From Flavobacterium sp. W4I14 (GTDB taxonomy: Bacteria > Bacteroidota > Bacteroidia > Sphingobacteriales > Sphingobacteriaceae): a stretch of 64,000 nucleotides of DNA. The stretch lies in assembly GCA_030817875.1 (NCBI GenBank), contig JAUSZU010000001.1, forward strand, positions 1,860,001 to 1,924,000, read 5' to 3'. Shown one piece after another: positions 44,401-54,400 of the stretch. Every line of letters begins with the position of its first letter. Positions within the stretch are counted from its first letter, which is position 1. The notes beneath the pieces were generated by a model. It did not search any database. It was not told the origin of the DNA and saw only the letters and a list, made by a program, of their open reading frames with translations. Both the position numbers and the translations under genes were made by a program.

Positions 44401-44769
44401 ATCGGCCATCATGACCACCGACTCTTTTAACACTACATTATAAACGGTGCTTTCGGTTACCACAATCCGTTTTGCGGTATAACCTACCAGGGCTACACGA
44501 AGTGCGCCTCCTTTGGCCACATCGATCACAAATTTACCGTTGTTATCGGTCTGGGTACCGGTTTTCGTATTTTCAACTGTTATGGTTACACCTGGCAAGG
44601 CTACACCTGTGGTATCTCTAACAGTTCCGGTAACAGTTGTTTTGGTTTGCGCAGTTACCTGGAGACCAATAAAAACAAAGAACAAAAACGGGATGCACTT
44701 TAACATATTTAAAAAAATATGTTTTCGGCAGAGCCACCTAATGTCTGAATTAGTAAAAAATGACTTCAT
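41470..44769 (-). CDS. SusC/RagA TonB-dependent outer-membrane transporter (SusC1)
   Basis: A 1099-residue outer-membrane transporter. After the leader (about 20-41, CIPFLFFVFIGLQVTAQ) comes a carboxypeptidase-like beta-sandwich (TVTGTVRDTTGVALPGVTITVENTKTGTQTDNNGKF). The plug domain has the SusC marks PLILIDNVEL and SFSILKDASATALYGARGANGVILVSTKEG. The 22-strand barrel ends in FNFGINVNL with the terminal aromatic-type signal. No STN domain, so it is not a FecA-like sigma signaller. It heads unit 1; the direct-repeat operator lies 190 bp upstream. The substrate is predicted from the downstream glycosidases. Confidence 0.95.
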   Translation of the reverse strand: MKSFFTNSDIRWLCRKHIFLNMLKCIPFLFFVFIGLQVTAQTKTTVTGTVRDTTGVALPGVTITVENTKTGTQTDNNGKFVIDVAKGGALRVALVGYTAKRIVVTESTVYNVVLKESVVMMADEVVITAMGQKQRKEAVVGSVTTIKPADLKIPASNLTAALAGQAAGIIAYQRSGQPGQDNASFFIRGVTTFGYKQDPLILIDNVELTPNDLARLQTDDIASFSILKDASATALYGARGANGVILVSTKEGREGKAKINFRTEYSLSQSTQTLNLVDPIQYMELFNEASLTRNPSLPLPFNQTKINNTRATINGSPGSNPYVYPAVNWIDMLFKDRASTQRNNLSISGGGGVAKYYISGSYNIDNGILKTDIRNNNENNVNFKNYQLRSNININLSKTTELIVRLSGTFSDYNGPITLDGSFASDLYAIASHASPVLFPAYYPADAANAGANHILFGNVGGPDGTKNNSILYPNGNPYAQLLKGHKSSSESRMSAQLELNQDFKFITEGLKLRTVFNTNRYSYFDSQLAYSPYFYSADSYDKVANTYALTWLNPKNNVANNVPTEYLVYNRSEPNANSFFYFQGAIDYNRKFGNHTVSSTIIGTAQQTLYSSAKDPRTNTTTLPYSLPFRNMGVAGRATYSFKDRYFVEFNFGFNGSERFSAEHRYGFFPTIGGAWVPSNEAFWPKNDIVNRLKIRFSHGLVGNDAIGSQRFFYLSDVNLNGGNFAQFGINNGNQLNGVSIRSYANSNITWETSRQTNLAGEITLLKNFNIVAEFYKNHRYDILRKRNIPATEGFETDVLTNLGEVDSKGIDLSLDYKKTFDNGLWSSIRGNFTYSTNKYGYIEEPNYPETWRHFIGQPISRGYGYIAERLFVDDAEVKNSPTQQFNTSDAYGNVITGAIPRGGDIKYRDLNSDGRIDDLDMAFMGYPSTPEIVYGFGFSTGYKGFDLSAFFQGQDRVSFFIDPRKTSPFLERNVAYVEGRAQVLQAFADSHWSEENQDLFAAYPRLGTSSAVVANNLQASSWWLRDGSFIRLKSVEIGYTLPKSILKTLRLSNCRLYLNGLNLVTWSKFKMWDPELGGNGFAYPIQKVFNFGINVNL

Positions 44770-44930
44770 AAATTATTTGGTTAGTAGTTAAAAATTGTTT
44801 GGTTTTTATTTTCAGTTGTATCCGTCTGTCTGATCTGCTTGATATTTCAAAGAAGCTTACCACAGAACGGATCGCAACGGAATAAGGATCTTAAATAGAA
44901 CGGTCATAATCGAATTTATATTTGGAACTG

Positions 44931-44997
44931 TAAACTTAGGGTAGGAAAATCCTATTACAAATGGATAAATACAAATAAATGATGGATTATACGATCA
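44931..44997 (-). promoter_or_regulatory. susC1 promoter and AraC-type operator
   Basis: Repeats ATGGATAAA (44961) and ATGGATTAT (44982) are 21 bp apart. On the minus strand TTTG (44961-44958), 19 bp and TAAGTTTA (44938-44931) form a promoter with one mismatch in -7, and the operator abuts -33. The 390-bp gap to the AraC gene contains no ORF. Confidence 0.65.
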
Positions 44998-45159
44998 TCT
45001 GGAAAGAATCTGCAAAGCCGATAAATATTTATCTTTTTTTATTGCTTCTATTCTAATTATTGAACTGAAAACTCTTATTTTGCACTATTAAAGTAATGTA
45101 TGCGGGGGCATGGTTGAAAGGAACTGTATTCATTACTTTATAATTTCTCAACCATCATT

Positions 45160-46059
45160 ATGGAGCAAAAAATCATTGAGCCCAGAAAAAAAATCAAAGA
45201 GGGCTTCATCGGACAAAAACGTATCGTCATCCCCCCGAACATCAGGAAGAAAATCCTCAACAACAAAGTTGCGAAAACCTTTTATCTGACAGCGATCGGC
45301 CATTATCCCCGTGCAACCAACCACCATATCGAACGCAAATCAGGTAGCAAAGACTATATCTTTCTATATTGCACTGAAGGCTTTGGCTACATCAATATTC
45401 TGGGCAAGAAACTATTGCTGAGTCCAAATTCCTATTATATAATCCCCAGAAATATCAGCCACCAGTATCAAAGTCATGAAAGTAATCCATGGAGTATCTT
45501 TTGGGCTCATTTTAGCGGTGAGATTGCTGAAAATATCTTTGACCGCTTTGCAAATGGCAATCTTACACAGATTCAGGAGATCCCATTTGTAGAAACCAGG
45601 ATTAAACAGTTTAACTTGATTTATGCCCTTTTGGAGCGTAGTGTTGATGATAAAGACATGGAGATCATCAACATTAAACTATTGAATTTTATTTCTTCTT
45701 TCATTTATTACAAAGACCTTGACCCAGATGTATACAACATAGATTCTATCAGCAAATCTATAATGTACATGAAGAAAAACCTGAGGAAAAAGTTTTCTGT
45801 TGAAGATCTGGCCCTTCAACAAAACTTATCAGCATCTCACTACCTGCGCTCTTTCAGGCAAAAAACAGGTAGCTCCCCCATCAATTATTTCAATCAGCTT
45901 AAGATACAGGAATCCTGTCAATACCTGTATTTTAGCGATATGAATATTAAGGAAATCTGTGCAGAACTGGGGTTTTCAGATCAGTATTACTTCTCACGCC
46001 TGTTCAAACAGATTACTGGTACTTCACCATCTCAGTATAAAAAGTTACACAAAAGGTAA
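45160..46059 (+). CDS. AraC family regulator of the glycan loci
   Basis: A 299-residue regulator, divergent from susC1 and facing away from it. The N-terminal AraC-type cupin is at about 45-115 (KDYIFLYCTEGFGYINILGKKLLLSPNSYYIIPRNISHQYQSHESNPWSIFWAHFSG). The C-terminal two-HTH domain is at about 195-297 (FSVEDLALQQNLSASHYLRSFRQKTGSSPINYFNQLKIQESCQYL, IKEICAELGFSDQYYFSRLFKQITGTSPSQYKKL). No membrane span, so it senses an intracellular sugar directly, unlike hybrid two-component regulators. It is the only AraC gene in the locus, so it is the best candidate for the three 21-bp-spaced repeats. Confidence 0.92.
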   Translation: MEQKIIEPRKKIKEGFIGQKRIVIPPNIRKKILNNKVAKTFYLTAIGHYPRATNHHIERKSGSKDYIFLYCTEGFGYINILGKKLLLSPNSYYIIPRNISHQYQSHESNPWSIFWAHFSGEIAENIFDRFANGNLTQIQEIPFVETRIKQFNLIYALLERSVDDKDMEIINIKLLNFISSFIYYKDLDPDVYNIDSISKSIMYMKKNLRKKFSVEDLALQQNLSASHYLRSFRQKTGSSPINYFNQLKIQESCQYLYFSDMNIKEICAELGFSDQYYFSRLFKQITGTSPSQYKKLHKR

Positions 46060-46171
46060 TCAAAAGATAGCGTCACCCTAGCAAATTGCACCTGATAAAG
46101 AATTTCAAAACTGCGTTCCTATTTTGTCAATATCAAAGAAATCTTTAGAACAAGTCGTTCTGACCAATAAT

Positions 46172-46204
46172 GAAAAAAGGCAGTTTCCGGGAACGAAAAC
46201 TGCC
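46172..46204 (-). terminator. Terminator of the susC2 operon
   Basis: On the minus strand GGCAGTTTTCGTTCCCGGAAACTGCC forms a hairpin followed by six T residues. It lies 82 bp after the dehydrogenase stop codon. Confidence 0.85.
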
Positions 46205-46285
46205 TCTTCTCCTAAAAATGACGACGACTTAAAAAATTATTCTATAGAAGGCTGATTAGGGGATAACCCTTTGTACCGATAAAAT

Positions 46286-48967
46286 TCACCGCGGTACAAC
46301 ATTTATACCTTTAACATCTATTCCCATCTGTAAAAAAACGAGATAAACATCAAATACGCCTTTAATATTTTCAATTTCAGCAAGCGTTTTATTTCCGATG
46401 CTAAGGCCTGTTCGGCCTATAATCCTTCCGACAGGTGAGCCCAGATGAACCTCTACCTGACCTGGGACTGCTTTATCACCAATTATCTCAATCGCTTTTA
46501 GATCGGTAAGGTCTGTTTTCAGGAACATTAGATAAGCTCCCTTCTCCGAAACTGTAGCAATTAGCCTGTCTTTACTGAAGCTAAGGCCTTTATTACTACC
46601 CGATTCATTAACCGAAAGGTAAGAGTTCCTAAGGATCACAACATCCTCAGATAACTGTGAGGCTAAATTTTTAGCTCCTTTGTCTCTATATGCTGCCCTA
46701 AAAATAAAACTTCCATGGTTTGTCTGGCCAGGCTGAATACCAGTGGTGTAGGTACCATTCACCGGAAGATTCTTTTGCGCAGTCTGTTTATCGGCAAGGC
46801 TAAGAATGTATTTTACAATGGCATCAACCTCGGCCGCTGGCAAGGAAGAATGTGCGGGCATCATCGCATCGCCCCAAACACCTGAACCGCCATTGATTAC
46901 TTTTTTGACCAAACGTTCCTGGGCAGTTTTATCGCCTTTGTATTTTTGGGCAACAAGGGTGAACGCAGGGCCTAATGATTTAGCGGTCAGGTCATGACAG
47001 GCTTTACAGGTGCTTTTTTTCATAAGGGCCTTACCGATTTCAAATTGTGCGGATGCATCAAAGCGTTGCTGATTCTGCGCAATGGTCGTCATATCATAAC
47101 CTTCAGAGAGATAGTTGATCGATACAGAAACCTGCGAGGGCTTAATTCTTTTATCTGCCAGGCTTCCGTCTTCTTTATCGCTTACCTTTACACTATAGGT
47201 AATGGTCTTTCCTGGAAAGTAAAAACTGGAATTTCCCTTGATAAAATTGAATTTTACCACCGGAGATGCATTACCAGCTGATATCTCGACTGCTTTACTA
47301 TTTTTTGCACCTGATGGATCGGTAACGGTGAGTGTTGCTTTATAAACTCCTGGAGCAGATAGCAGCATTTCAGGATTTGGTGTCCTATAAACCGATTTGA
47401 GTACCCTGTCTTTAGTAATACGCCATTCAAATTTCAATTGATCACCGTCATAATCCATTGTTCCTAGTGATGAGAGCTTTACCTTCAGGGGCAGTGCTCC
47501 TGAAACCTTATCCGCTTGCACTTGAACCATGGGCTTCCGGTTTCCGCCATTATATTCTATTTTAATAAGTTCTGCTTCAGGATTGTCTTTAAAATAGCCG
47601 TTACCATATTCAAGAATGTACAGACTTCCGTCCGGACCAAATTTCATATCAATGGGCCCCCTTAAGGTGAGATCCGGCATAAAGCGCTCCATAGATTTAT
47701 AATTCCCTTCCTCATCCATTTCTATGGCAAGTATCCAGCCCCGCACCCAGTCAGTAATAAACCACCTGCCCTCATAATACGCAGGAAAAACATTTGGAGT
47801 AGCAGAAAAGTCAGCCTGATGAAATATCGGTCCCCCAACTGCACTTCGCCCTCCACTTCCCATCAATGGAAAAAATTCACTTGCCCCATAGGGATACCAT
47901 ATCAACGGAGTTTCCGTAGGCGGCAGGACATTTAAGCCCGTATTGTTTGGTGAATTATTAACCGGACGGCGCGGATCATAAAGTTCCCCGGATTTTTTTG
48001 TAGCAAAATCATAATATCGGTAAGGCAGGTTGTTCCCAATAAAATAGGGCCAGCCAAAGTTTCCGGCTTTTTTGGCCCGGTTAAACTCATCGTATGAGGC
48101 AGGCCCTCTCGATTCTGATGCATTGGAGCCGTCGGGACCAACCTCACCCCAATACAGCCAGTTTGTTTTGCTGTCCAGGCTCATCCGCCAGGGGTTCCTG
48201 TTGCCCATAGTGTAAATCTCAGGCCTGGTCTTCGCTGTTCCCTTTGAAAACAGGTTGCCTTCCGGAATTGTATACGTCCCGTCCGGTTCCGGATGGATCC
48301 GCAGGATTTTGCCTCTTAGATCATTTGTGTTTGATGAAGATTTCTGTGCATCGCGTGCACTTTCGCCAGGACGCTCATCTATTGGTGTAAAACCGTCTGA
48401 TGATCTCGAAAAAGTATTATCGCCTGTACTCAGCAATAAATTTTTATCCTTGTCGAACAACATCCCACCTCCCACATGGCAACATTCTTCACGCTGTACC
48501 GGCACTTTCAACAGTACTTTCGCAGATAATTGGTCAACTTTGGCCCCTTTCCAGGTATATCTTACCAAACTGTTAACAGCTTCACTACCCTTTACAGAGT
48601 AGTAGGTATAGATCCAATGATTCTTTTCAAAATCCGGATCCAATATAACGCCCTGAAGGCCGTCTTCACCTTCTTCCCTTTTACCATTCTTATCAACATA
48701 TTCGGTACTAACAGGAATTTCTGCAATAATATCAAGATTCTTGGTCACCGGGCTGTATACCTTTAGCTTCCCTTTTCGCTCGGCGTAAAGAACCCGCCCA
48801 TCTTTCAAAACCTGAAACTGCATCGGCTCTTCCAGCTTTTGGGCCAGCACTATCTTTGTAAATCTATTTATTTCGGGTTTATTTACTTTTTGGGCACTGA
48901 CAAAACATTGAACAGATATGCTAAAAAAAAGTAAAAGGAGAAATCCTCTCAAAAAAAATGTGGTCAT
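46286..48967 (-). CDS. PQQ-type sugar dehydrogenase with PKD and cytochrome c domains
   Basis: An 893-residue exported protein. Signal peptide at 1-25. Residues about 30-470 are a GSDH-type beta-propeller (FTKIVLAQKLEEPMQFQVLKDGRVLYAERKGK, GLQGVILDPDFEKN, HVGGGMLFDKDKNLLLSTGDNTF). A PKD domain follows (about 490-570), then a cytochrome c domain with CKACHD near 652 and the axial-Met region WGDAMMPAHSS, then a CBM-like end. It probably oxidises a sugar in the periplasm and passes electrons to its own haem. It closes unit 3, 12 bp after the TIM-barrel gene. Confidence 0.87.
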   Translation of the reverse strand: MTTFFLRGFLLLLFFSISVQCFVSAQKVNKPEINRFTKIVLAQKLEEPMQFQVLKDGRVLYAERKGKLKVYSPVTKNLDIIAEIPVSTEYVDKNGKREEGEDGLQGVILDPDFEKNHWIYTYYSVKGSEAVNSLVRYTWKGAKVDQLSAKVLLKVPVQREECCHVGGGMLFDKDKNLLLSTGDNTFSRSSDGFTPIDERPGESARDAQKSSSNTNDLRGKILRIHPEPDGTYTIPEGNLFSKGTAKTRPEIYTMGNRNPWRMSLDSKTNWLYWGEVGPDGSNASESRGPASYDEFNRAKKAGNFGWPYFIGNNLPYRYYDFATKKSGELYDPRRPVNNSPNNTGLNVLPPTETPLIWYPYGASEFFPLMGSGGRSAVGGPIFHQADFSATPNVFPAYYEGRWFITDWVRGWILAIEMDEEGNYKSMERFMPDLTLRGPIDMKFGPDGSLYILEYGNGYFKDNPEAELIKIEYNGGNRKPMVQVQADKVSGALPLKVKLSSLGTMDYDGDQLKFEWRITKDRVLKSVYRTPNPEMLLSAPGVYKATLTVTDPSGAKNSKAVEISAGNASPVVKFNFIKGNSSFYFPGKTITYSVKVSDKEDGSLADKRIKPSQVSVSINYLSEGYDMTTIAQNQQRFDASAQFEIGKALMKKSTCKACHDLTAKSLGPAFTLVAQKYKGDKTAQERLVKKVINGGSGVWGDAMMPAHSSLPAAEVDAIVKYILSLADKQTAQKNLPVNGTYTTGIQPGQTNHGSFIFRAAYRDKGAKNLASQLSEDVVILRNSYLSVNESGSNKGLSFSKDRLIATVSEKGAYLMFLKTDLTDLKAIEIIGDKAVPGQVEVHLGSPVGRIIGRTGLSIGNKTLAEIENIKGVFDVYLVFLQMGIDVKGINVVPR

Positions 48968-48979
48968 TATTTATATGCA

Positions 48980-49861
48980 TTAAGGTTTTTGAACAGATTC
49001 GCGAAAATAGGCGACGCTTTTTGTAACATCAGCTGTATTATTACCCCAATTATACTCATATTCTGCAGATATGATGCCTTTAAATTTTTGTCTTTTTAAT
49101 TCTTTAATGATCGCATCAACGTTAGTGGCGCCGGTTCCCCAGTGCACATCGTGTGCATTTTCATCCTTTCCGTTCATATCTTTCATGTGCAGGTGGAGTA
49201 CATGGCCTTCAGCCTTTTTTATACAATCAAGTGGGTCAAGGCCCGAATGGACCCAATGTCCGAGGTCTGCACACAGCCCAAGGCGCTTGCTTTTCCCTTT
49301 AATGGCATTCAGAATGATATCAGGGTTCCAATATCTGGAAGGTTTAGCATGATTGTGGATCGCAACATTTATTTTATATTGATCACAAAGGTCTGAGAGC
49401 AGTTGCATATCTTTCTCTTCCGGCTCTGCTGTTATCGTCTCTAACCCCATTGCCTTCCCAAACTCGAATATCTTAATCCAATCTGCTTTATTGTCCGCTC
49501 CGATAACACCAAAGGAGGCCATTTTTACATGGTATTTTTTAAGCTGTCCTAGAATAAGAACCCTCTTGGCAGGCTCCATACGGTAGTCCATTTTCCCAGG
49601 AATCTCTCCTCCTATTTCCTGTCCGGGAAAGGCTTCGATATAACTTAATTTACAGCTATCCGTCTTCGCCGCGGCCTCCATAAAACTGAATCTGTTAAAA
49701 GTAAATGCCTGTGTTCCCAATTTCCAGCCCAGGCGTTCTTCCTGGTAACCTCTTGTAGCGGTCGTGGTAACACCTATAACCCTGCAGCCAGCGGCTACTG
49801 TAATTAATAAAAGTCCCATAGCATAAACCAGGCGGGAAAGTTGGTGTTTGTAAAAAATCAT
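48980..49861 (-). CDS. Sugar phosphate isomerase/epimerase-like TIM-barrel lipoprotein
   Basis: A 293-residue protein of the xylose-isomerase-like TIM-barrel family, exported as a lipoprotein (lipobox VAAGC, Cys26). Metal-site residues appear in TITAEPEEKD, VAIHNHAKPSRYWNPD, LCADLGHWVHSGLDPLDC and GIISAEYEYNW. Exported members of this group in Bacteroidota accompany 3-keto-sugar routes and act as epimerases or dehydratases. Next to a sugar dehydrogenase this suits processing of an oxidised sugar, which is an inference. It is in unit 3 between susD2 and the dehydrogenase. Confidence 0.85.
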   Translation of the reverse strand: MIFYKHQLSRLVYAMGLLLITVAAGCRVIGVTTTATRGYQEERLGWKLGTQAFTFNRFSFMEAAAKTDSCKLSYIEAFPGQEIGGEIPGKMDYRMEPAKRVLILGQLKKYHVKMASFGVIGADNKADWIKIFEFGKAMGLETITAEPEEKDMQLLSDLCDQYKINVAIHNHAKPSRYWNPDIILNAIKGKSKRLGLCADLGHWVHSGLDPLDCIKKAEGHVLHLHMKDMNGKDENAHDVHWGTGATNVDAIIKELKRQKFKGIISAEYEYNWGNNTADVTKSVAYFRESVQKP

Positions 49862-49931
49862 ATTGTTATCTGTAAATTGAATTATTTATAATAGGCTTCA
49901 AAAGGCTAGAGCGTGTCGATTTTTAGCTGGT

Positions 49932-51479
49932 TTAATTATTGGAATATCCTGGATTTTGATCTGCTTCGGATATATCGTCATTCTGTTTAATTTCCTGTAG
50001 CGGAATTGGATAGCGATTGTGGAAAGGCTGAACAGAGCCGCTCTCTCTTGTCCATTTATTACGGGCTTTCACAAGGTCTACCAGCTTCCCTGTTCTGATC
50101 AGATCCATCCTTCTCCATCCCTCAAAGCAAAGTTCACGCATGCGTTCGTCCATAATAGCTGTTCTGAAATCCTGCTGTGACATTGCTGCGCTCCATTTTT
50201 TATCATCAGGCAGATTGTTGTTCCAGGCCCTTATTCTTACGGTTGTATTCACAAGATCAACAGCTTGTGCGGTCGCCCCGGTTTCATTCAAAGCTTCGGC
50301 ATAACACAAAAGCACATCCGAGTAGCGGAGGTAAAAAATATTCTTACCCGAAAGCCAGAAACTCAAAGTGCCGTCTGTTCTGATATCTTCATATTTTTTA
50401 ACATGTGGATCGAGTTCATCCCCACCAAAAGCTGGGTTTAACACAGGTATTTTTCCTTTATAGGTAAAATCGTAACGGATGCTTTCGCTTTTCCTAACAT
50501 CTCCAGCTTCCCAGAGTCCTCCTGCAGTTGCATCTTTATAGCAATATTGCGTTGGCACCATCAGGTCATAACCGCCAAAATAAGCATATTGATCGATTTC
50601 GGCCAACGATCTCGATCCCATTTGCCATTGGGTCTGGTTATTGTCAGGATAAACATTGTTGAACTGAAATTCATATATAGATTCACTGCTATTGGGTTTT
50701 GCAGGATTCCAAAGGTCGGCGTAACTGGCTACCAGCTGGTATGTACCTGCATCTACGATCTGTTTAAAAGTATCTCTTGCTTTAACAAAATCGCGTACTC
50801 CTGAACTAACAGGTGCATACATGTATACTTTGCCCAATAGCGCCAATGCCGCACCCCTAGTGGCTTTACGCTTGTCGGTTTGTGATGCAGGCAGGTATTT
50901 AACTGCATTTTCGAGATCTGAAACGATGCTACTGTACACTAATGTTAAAGGTTGGCGTTTAGTTCCATATTCAGCAAATTTTGCCTGATCTATTAATGGT
51001 ATTTCGCCCCAATACTGGCTCATTTCAAAATTAAGCGCCGCCCTGATAAAAGAAGCATCACCCAAAATCCTGTTTTTGCGTTCGGGGTCTTCCGTATTCA
51101 GACTTAAGGCATAAATTACCTTAGCCGCTGCAGAAATCACCGGCCAGCGGCTGTTCCATTGCTCGGCAAGCGCTGTATTGCTCGCAGTTAAGAAGCCATT
51201 ATAACGGTCGAGTCCTGCCTGGCGGTCGTCGGTTCTAACCTGGTAAGCTCCTTGTTGTGCTTCATCGGTGCCCAAGGTGAAGACAAAACCTCCCCTGTCT
51301 TTTTTGGTATTGCGCCAGCTGGTATACAGGCCCAGCACCAAAGGTTCGATATTATCGAGGCTTTTAAAAACCTGCTCTTCGGTAAGGGCGGTCTGTGGTT
51401 CTTCTATTATAAATTTTTTACACGATCCGCTTAGTATTACCAATAAGGCAAGCATGATCAAACTGTATTTATTTTTCAT
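49932..51479 (-). CDS. SusD/RagB family glycan-binding lipoprotein (SusD2)
   Basis: A 515-residue lipoprotein of normal SusD length; leader LMLALLVILSGSC with lipid Cys at about 20. Marks: KKFIIEEPQTALTEEQVFKSLDNIEPLVLGLYTSWRN, the TPR-like helices (ASFIRAALNFEMSQYWGEIPLI), LRYSDVLLCYAEALNETGATAQA and the terminal RMRELCFEGWRRMDLIRTGKL. It pairs with SusC2 11 bp upstream. The ligand is unknown and should be related to the substrate of the dehydrogenase and TIM-barrel protein behind it. Confidence 0.95.
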   Translation of the reverse strand: MKNKYSLIMLALLVILSGSCKKFIIEEPQTALTEEQVFKSLDNIEPLVLGLYTSWRNTKKDRGGFVFTLGTDEAQQGAYQVRTDDRQAGLDRYNGFLTASNTALAEQWNSRWPVISAAAKVIYALSLNTEDPERKNRILGDASFIRAALNFEMSQYWGEIPLIDQAKFAEYGTKRQPLTLVYSSIVSDLENAVKYLPASQTDKRKATRGAALALLGKVYMYAPVSSGVRDFVKARDTFKQIVDAGTYQLVASYADLWNPAKPNSSESIYEFQFNNVYPDNNQTQWQMGSRSLAEIDQYAYFGGYDLMVPTQYCYKDATAGGLWEAGDVRKSESIRYDFTYKGKIPVLNPAFGGDELDPHVKKYEDIRTDGTLSFWLSGKNIFYLRYSDVLLCYAEALNETGATAQAVDLVNTTVRIRAWNNNLPDDKKWSAAMSQQDFRTAIMDERMRELCFEGWRRMDLIRTGKLVDLVKARNKWTRESGSVQPFHNRYPIPLQEIKQNDDISEADQNPGYSNN

Positions 51480-51490
51480 CGTAATTTCTC

Positions 51491-54400
51491 TTAAAGTCCA
51501 ATATTAACACCAAAAACAAACATTTTTGAAGTTGGATAACCATCACCTCCTTCAGGATCATAACCTTTATATTTGGTTACGGTTAACAGGTTCCTACCGG
51601 TAACATACACACGTAGATTGCTTAATTTCGCCTTTCTCATAAAGTCCTGTGTAAAATTATAGGCCAGCGTTAAGGCCGACATCCTCAAATAAGATGAATT
51701 CTGTACAGCATAGTCGGTTTCTCCAACACTATAACGGCCACTTCCGGTATAAGCTCTGGGAATGTTGGATTCAGTGTTGGCCGGTGTCCAGCGGTTAAGT
51801 TCATCTTGATGGCCCGAATATTCACCTGTACCGTTCAATAAGCCTTCATAAAGTCCGCTGATGGCTTTGCCGCCATAGCTATAATTGAAAACCGCGTTCA
51901 GTGTAAGATTTTTATAGGTTACATCGGTAAAGAAACCTCCGTAAAATTTGGGATCTTTTTTCCCTACAACAATACGGTCGGCATCATCTATCTTTTTATC
52001 GCCATTTACATCAACCGGAACAATATCCCCCGGACGAATGGTGCGGCCTCCATAATCAATACCCTGGATACGTGCCATATCGGATTGTTGCGCAATTTTT
52101 TCGAACTTATAGGTATAAATAGCATTAAGCGGTTGGTTGAGGAAGAAGTTACCTTCTCTTTGGATCTCCACTCCGGTAAATCCGCCATAATTATAAATGG
52201 CATCTACATTACCATAAAGCTTGGTAATTTTACTTTTATAGGCAGAAATATTGGCACCCATATTCCATTTTAAATCATCGCCATTTAGTATGACGCCGTT
52301 AATATTAAAATCAAATCCCTGATTAAGCAATGAGCCTACATTGGCAATGGTATTATTGAATCCCGATGTGGTTGATAGCGTTCTTCGCATCAACAGGTCG
52401 TTGTTGTGGATCAGAAAATAATCGGCATTAAAAGTTAACCTGTTATCCAGAATGGCAATGTCCAGTCCCAGGTTAAGTTGTTTTTGCTTTTCCCAAACAA
52501 GATCATAATTTCCCAAACGACCATCTGACACATAGGTAACAGATCCGTTGGTAAATACCGGACGGTAAAGGGAACGGTAGGCAAAATCATCGATTTTCTG
52601 GTTTCCGGCTATGCCGTAACCCGCACGGATTTTAAGCATGTTGATTCCCTTGATGTCCCTGAAAAAATCTTCGTTTGCAACATTCCATGCTAGTGAAAGT
52701 GACGGAAAAAGTCCCCATTTGTTGTCATTGCCAAATTTTGAGGAACCATCGTACCTTCCGGTAAGGGTTGCAAAATATTTATTGTCGTAACTGTAATTGA
52801 ACCTCGCCACGTAGCTGATCAGTGAGTTGGTTACAAAATCAGAAGATAACTGGAATTGATCTTTCAGGTAAGCCCCGCCGAGGTATTTGTAAGAAAAATC
52901 GTCAGTAGCAAAACCTGAGGCATTTACCTGGTTATAATTGTAGTTGTTCTGGCTTAATCCAAAACTCAGGATACCCGAAAAGCTATTTTTGCCAATGGTT
53001 TTATCATATGAAATCGAATTATCCCACTGCCAGTTTACCCAACTTTCTTTTTTCTGTGTGGCACTGCCGTTGGTCGAGTTTCTAAGCGACTGGCCTAAAC
53101 TTTTGGGAATGTAGTTGTAATAATTTTGATTCCTTACATCAAGGGCAATACTCGAGCGTACATTTAATCCCGGGATGAGGGTTGCCACAACATAGTTATT
53201 GGTTAATAAACGGTTTAAATTACCTTTCCCATCAATATTTAAACTTCTGATAGGATTGTATAGATCGGTACTTTGAATACCCTTCCAGCTTAAGTAGGTA
53301 ATCTGATCATTGATGGGTAAAAGTGGATTCGCATTGGCAGCGATACCGAACACACCTCCATCGATATAGGATTCCTCGGTACGCGAGAAATTGGTATTGG
53401 TACCGATTTTTAACCAGGGTTTTATTTTCTGATCGAGATTAATTTGTCCGCCATAACGTTTATAGTTGGAGGTTTTAAGTAGCCCCATTTGATCAGTGTA
53501 ATTAAAACTCACATATACTGCACCGTCAGGACCACCTTTAGAAAATGTTGCCGTATGGTTCTGCTGTATAGCCGTGCGGGTAATTTCATCGAGCCAGTTG
53601 TATGATTGTCCGCTACGGTACACATTCAGTTCATCCTGACTGAATGCTATAGAATTTGTACCCAACAATGAATTGATATAGGTCTGACGGTCTGCAGTCG
53701 GATTATCGTCCATATATTTGTTGGCATAAGCGTCGATACGTAAATCGGCAATCTGCTGGCCATTTAGGTATGGAATGTTTTTGTTGAACGACTGTACTCC
53801 ATACCACCCATTGTATTCTATTTTCCCATCGCCATTCTTGGCCCTTTTAGTGGTGATAAGTACCACACCGTTCGCACCTCTTGAACCATATATTGCAGTT
53901 GCAGATGCATCCTTTAAAATGTCGATACTTGAAATATCATCTGGGTTGATGGTATTAAAGGCTTCTTCGATCACCAAACCATCTACAACATAAATCGGGT
54001 TTGAACCATATTGTATGGAGTTGTTTCCGCGCACCTTAATGGATACAGCACCACCAGGCCTGGGATCATTACTTTGCACTAGCACACCGGCAACACGCCC
54101 CTGAATGGCCTGATTGATATTAGTTACGGGCATTTCTTTAATTACCTTTTCACCAACACTGCTTACCGAACCTGTCAGATCGCCCTTTTTAATGGTTGCG
54201 CCCACTACGGTAACTTCCTGAAGTTCGCTTGTTGTAGCAATCAAAACGATATTCATGCCCGCAGCCGCCGGTCGCTCAGTACTACCATAACCAAGGGAAG
54301 AAAAAATAAGGATAGCACCTGTTGGGACTTTGAAACTGAACTTGCCGTCCGGATCAGTAGAGGTTGCTGTCGTAGTTCCTTTTACTTTGATAGAAACACC

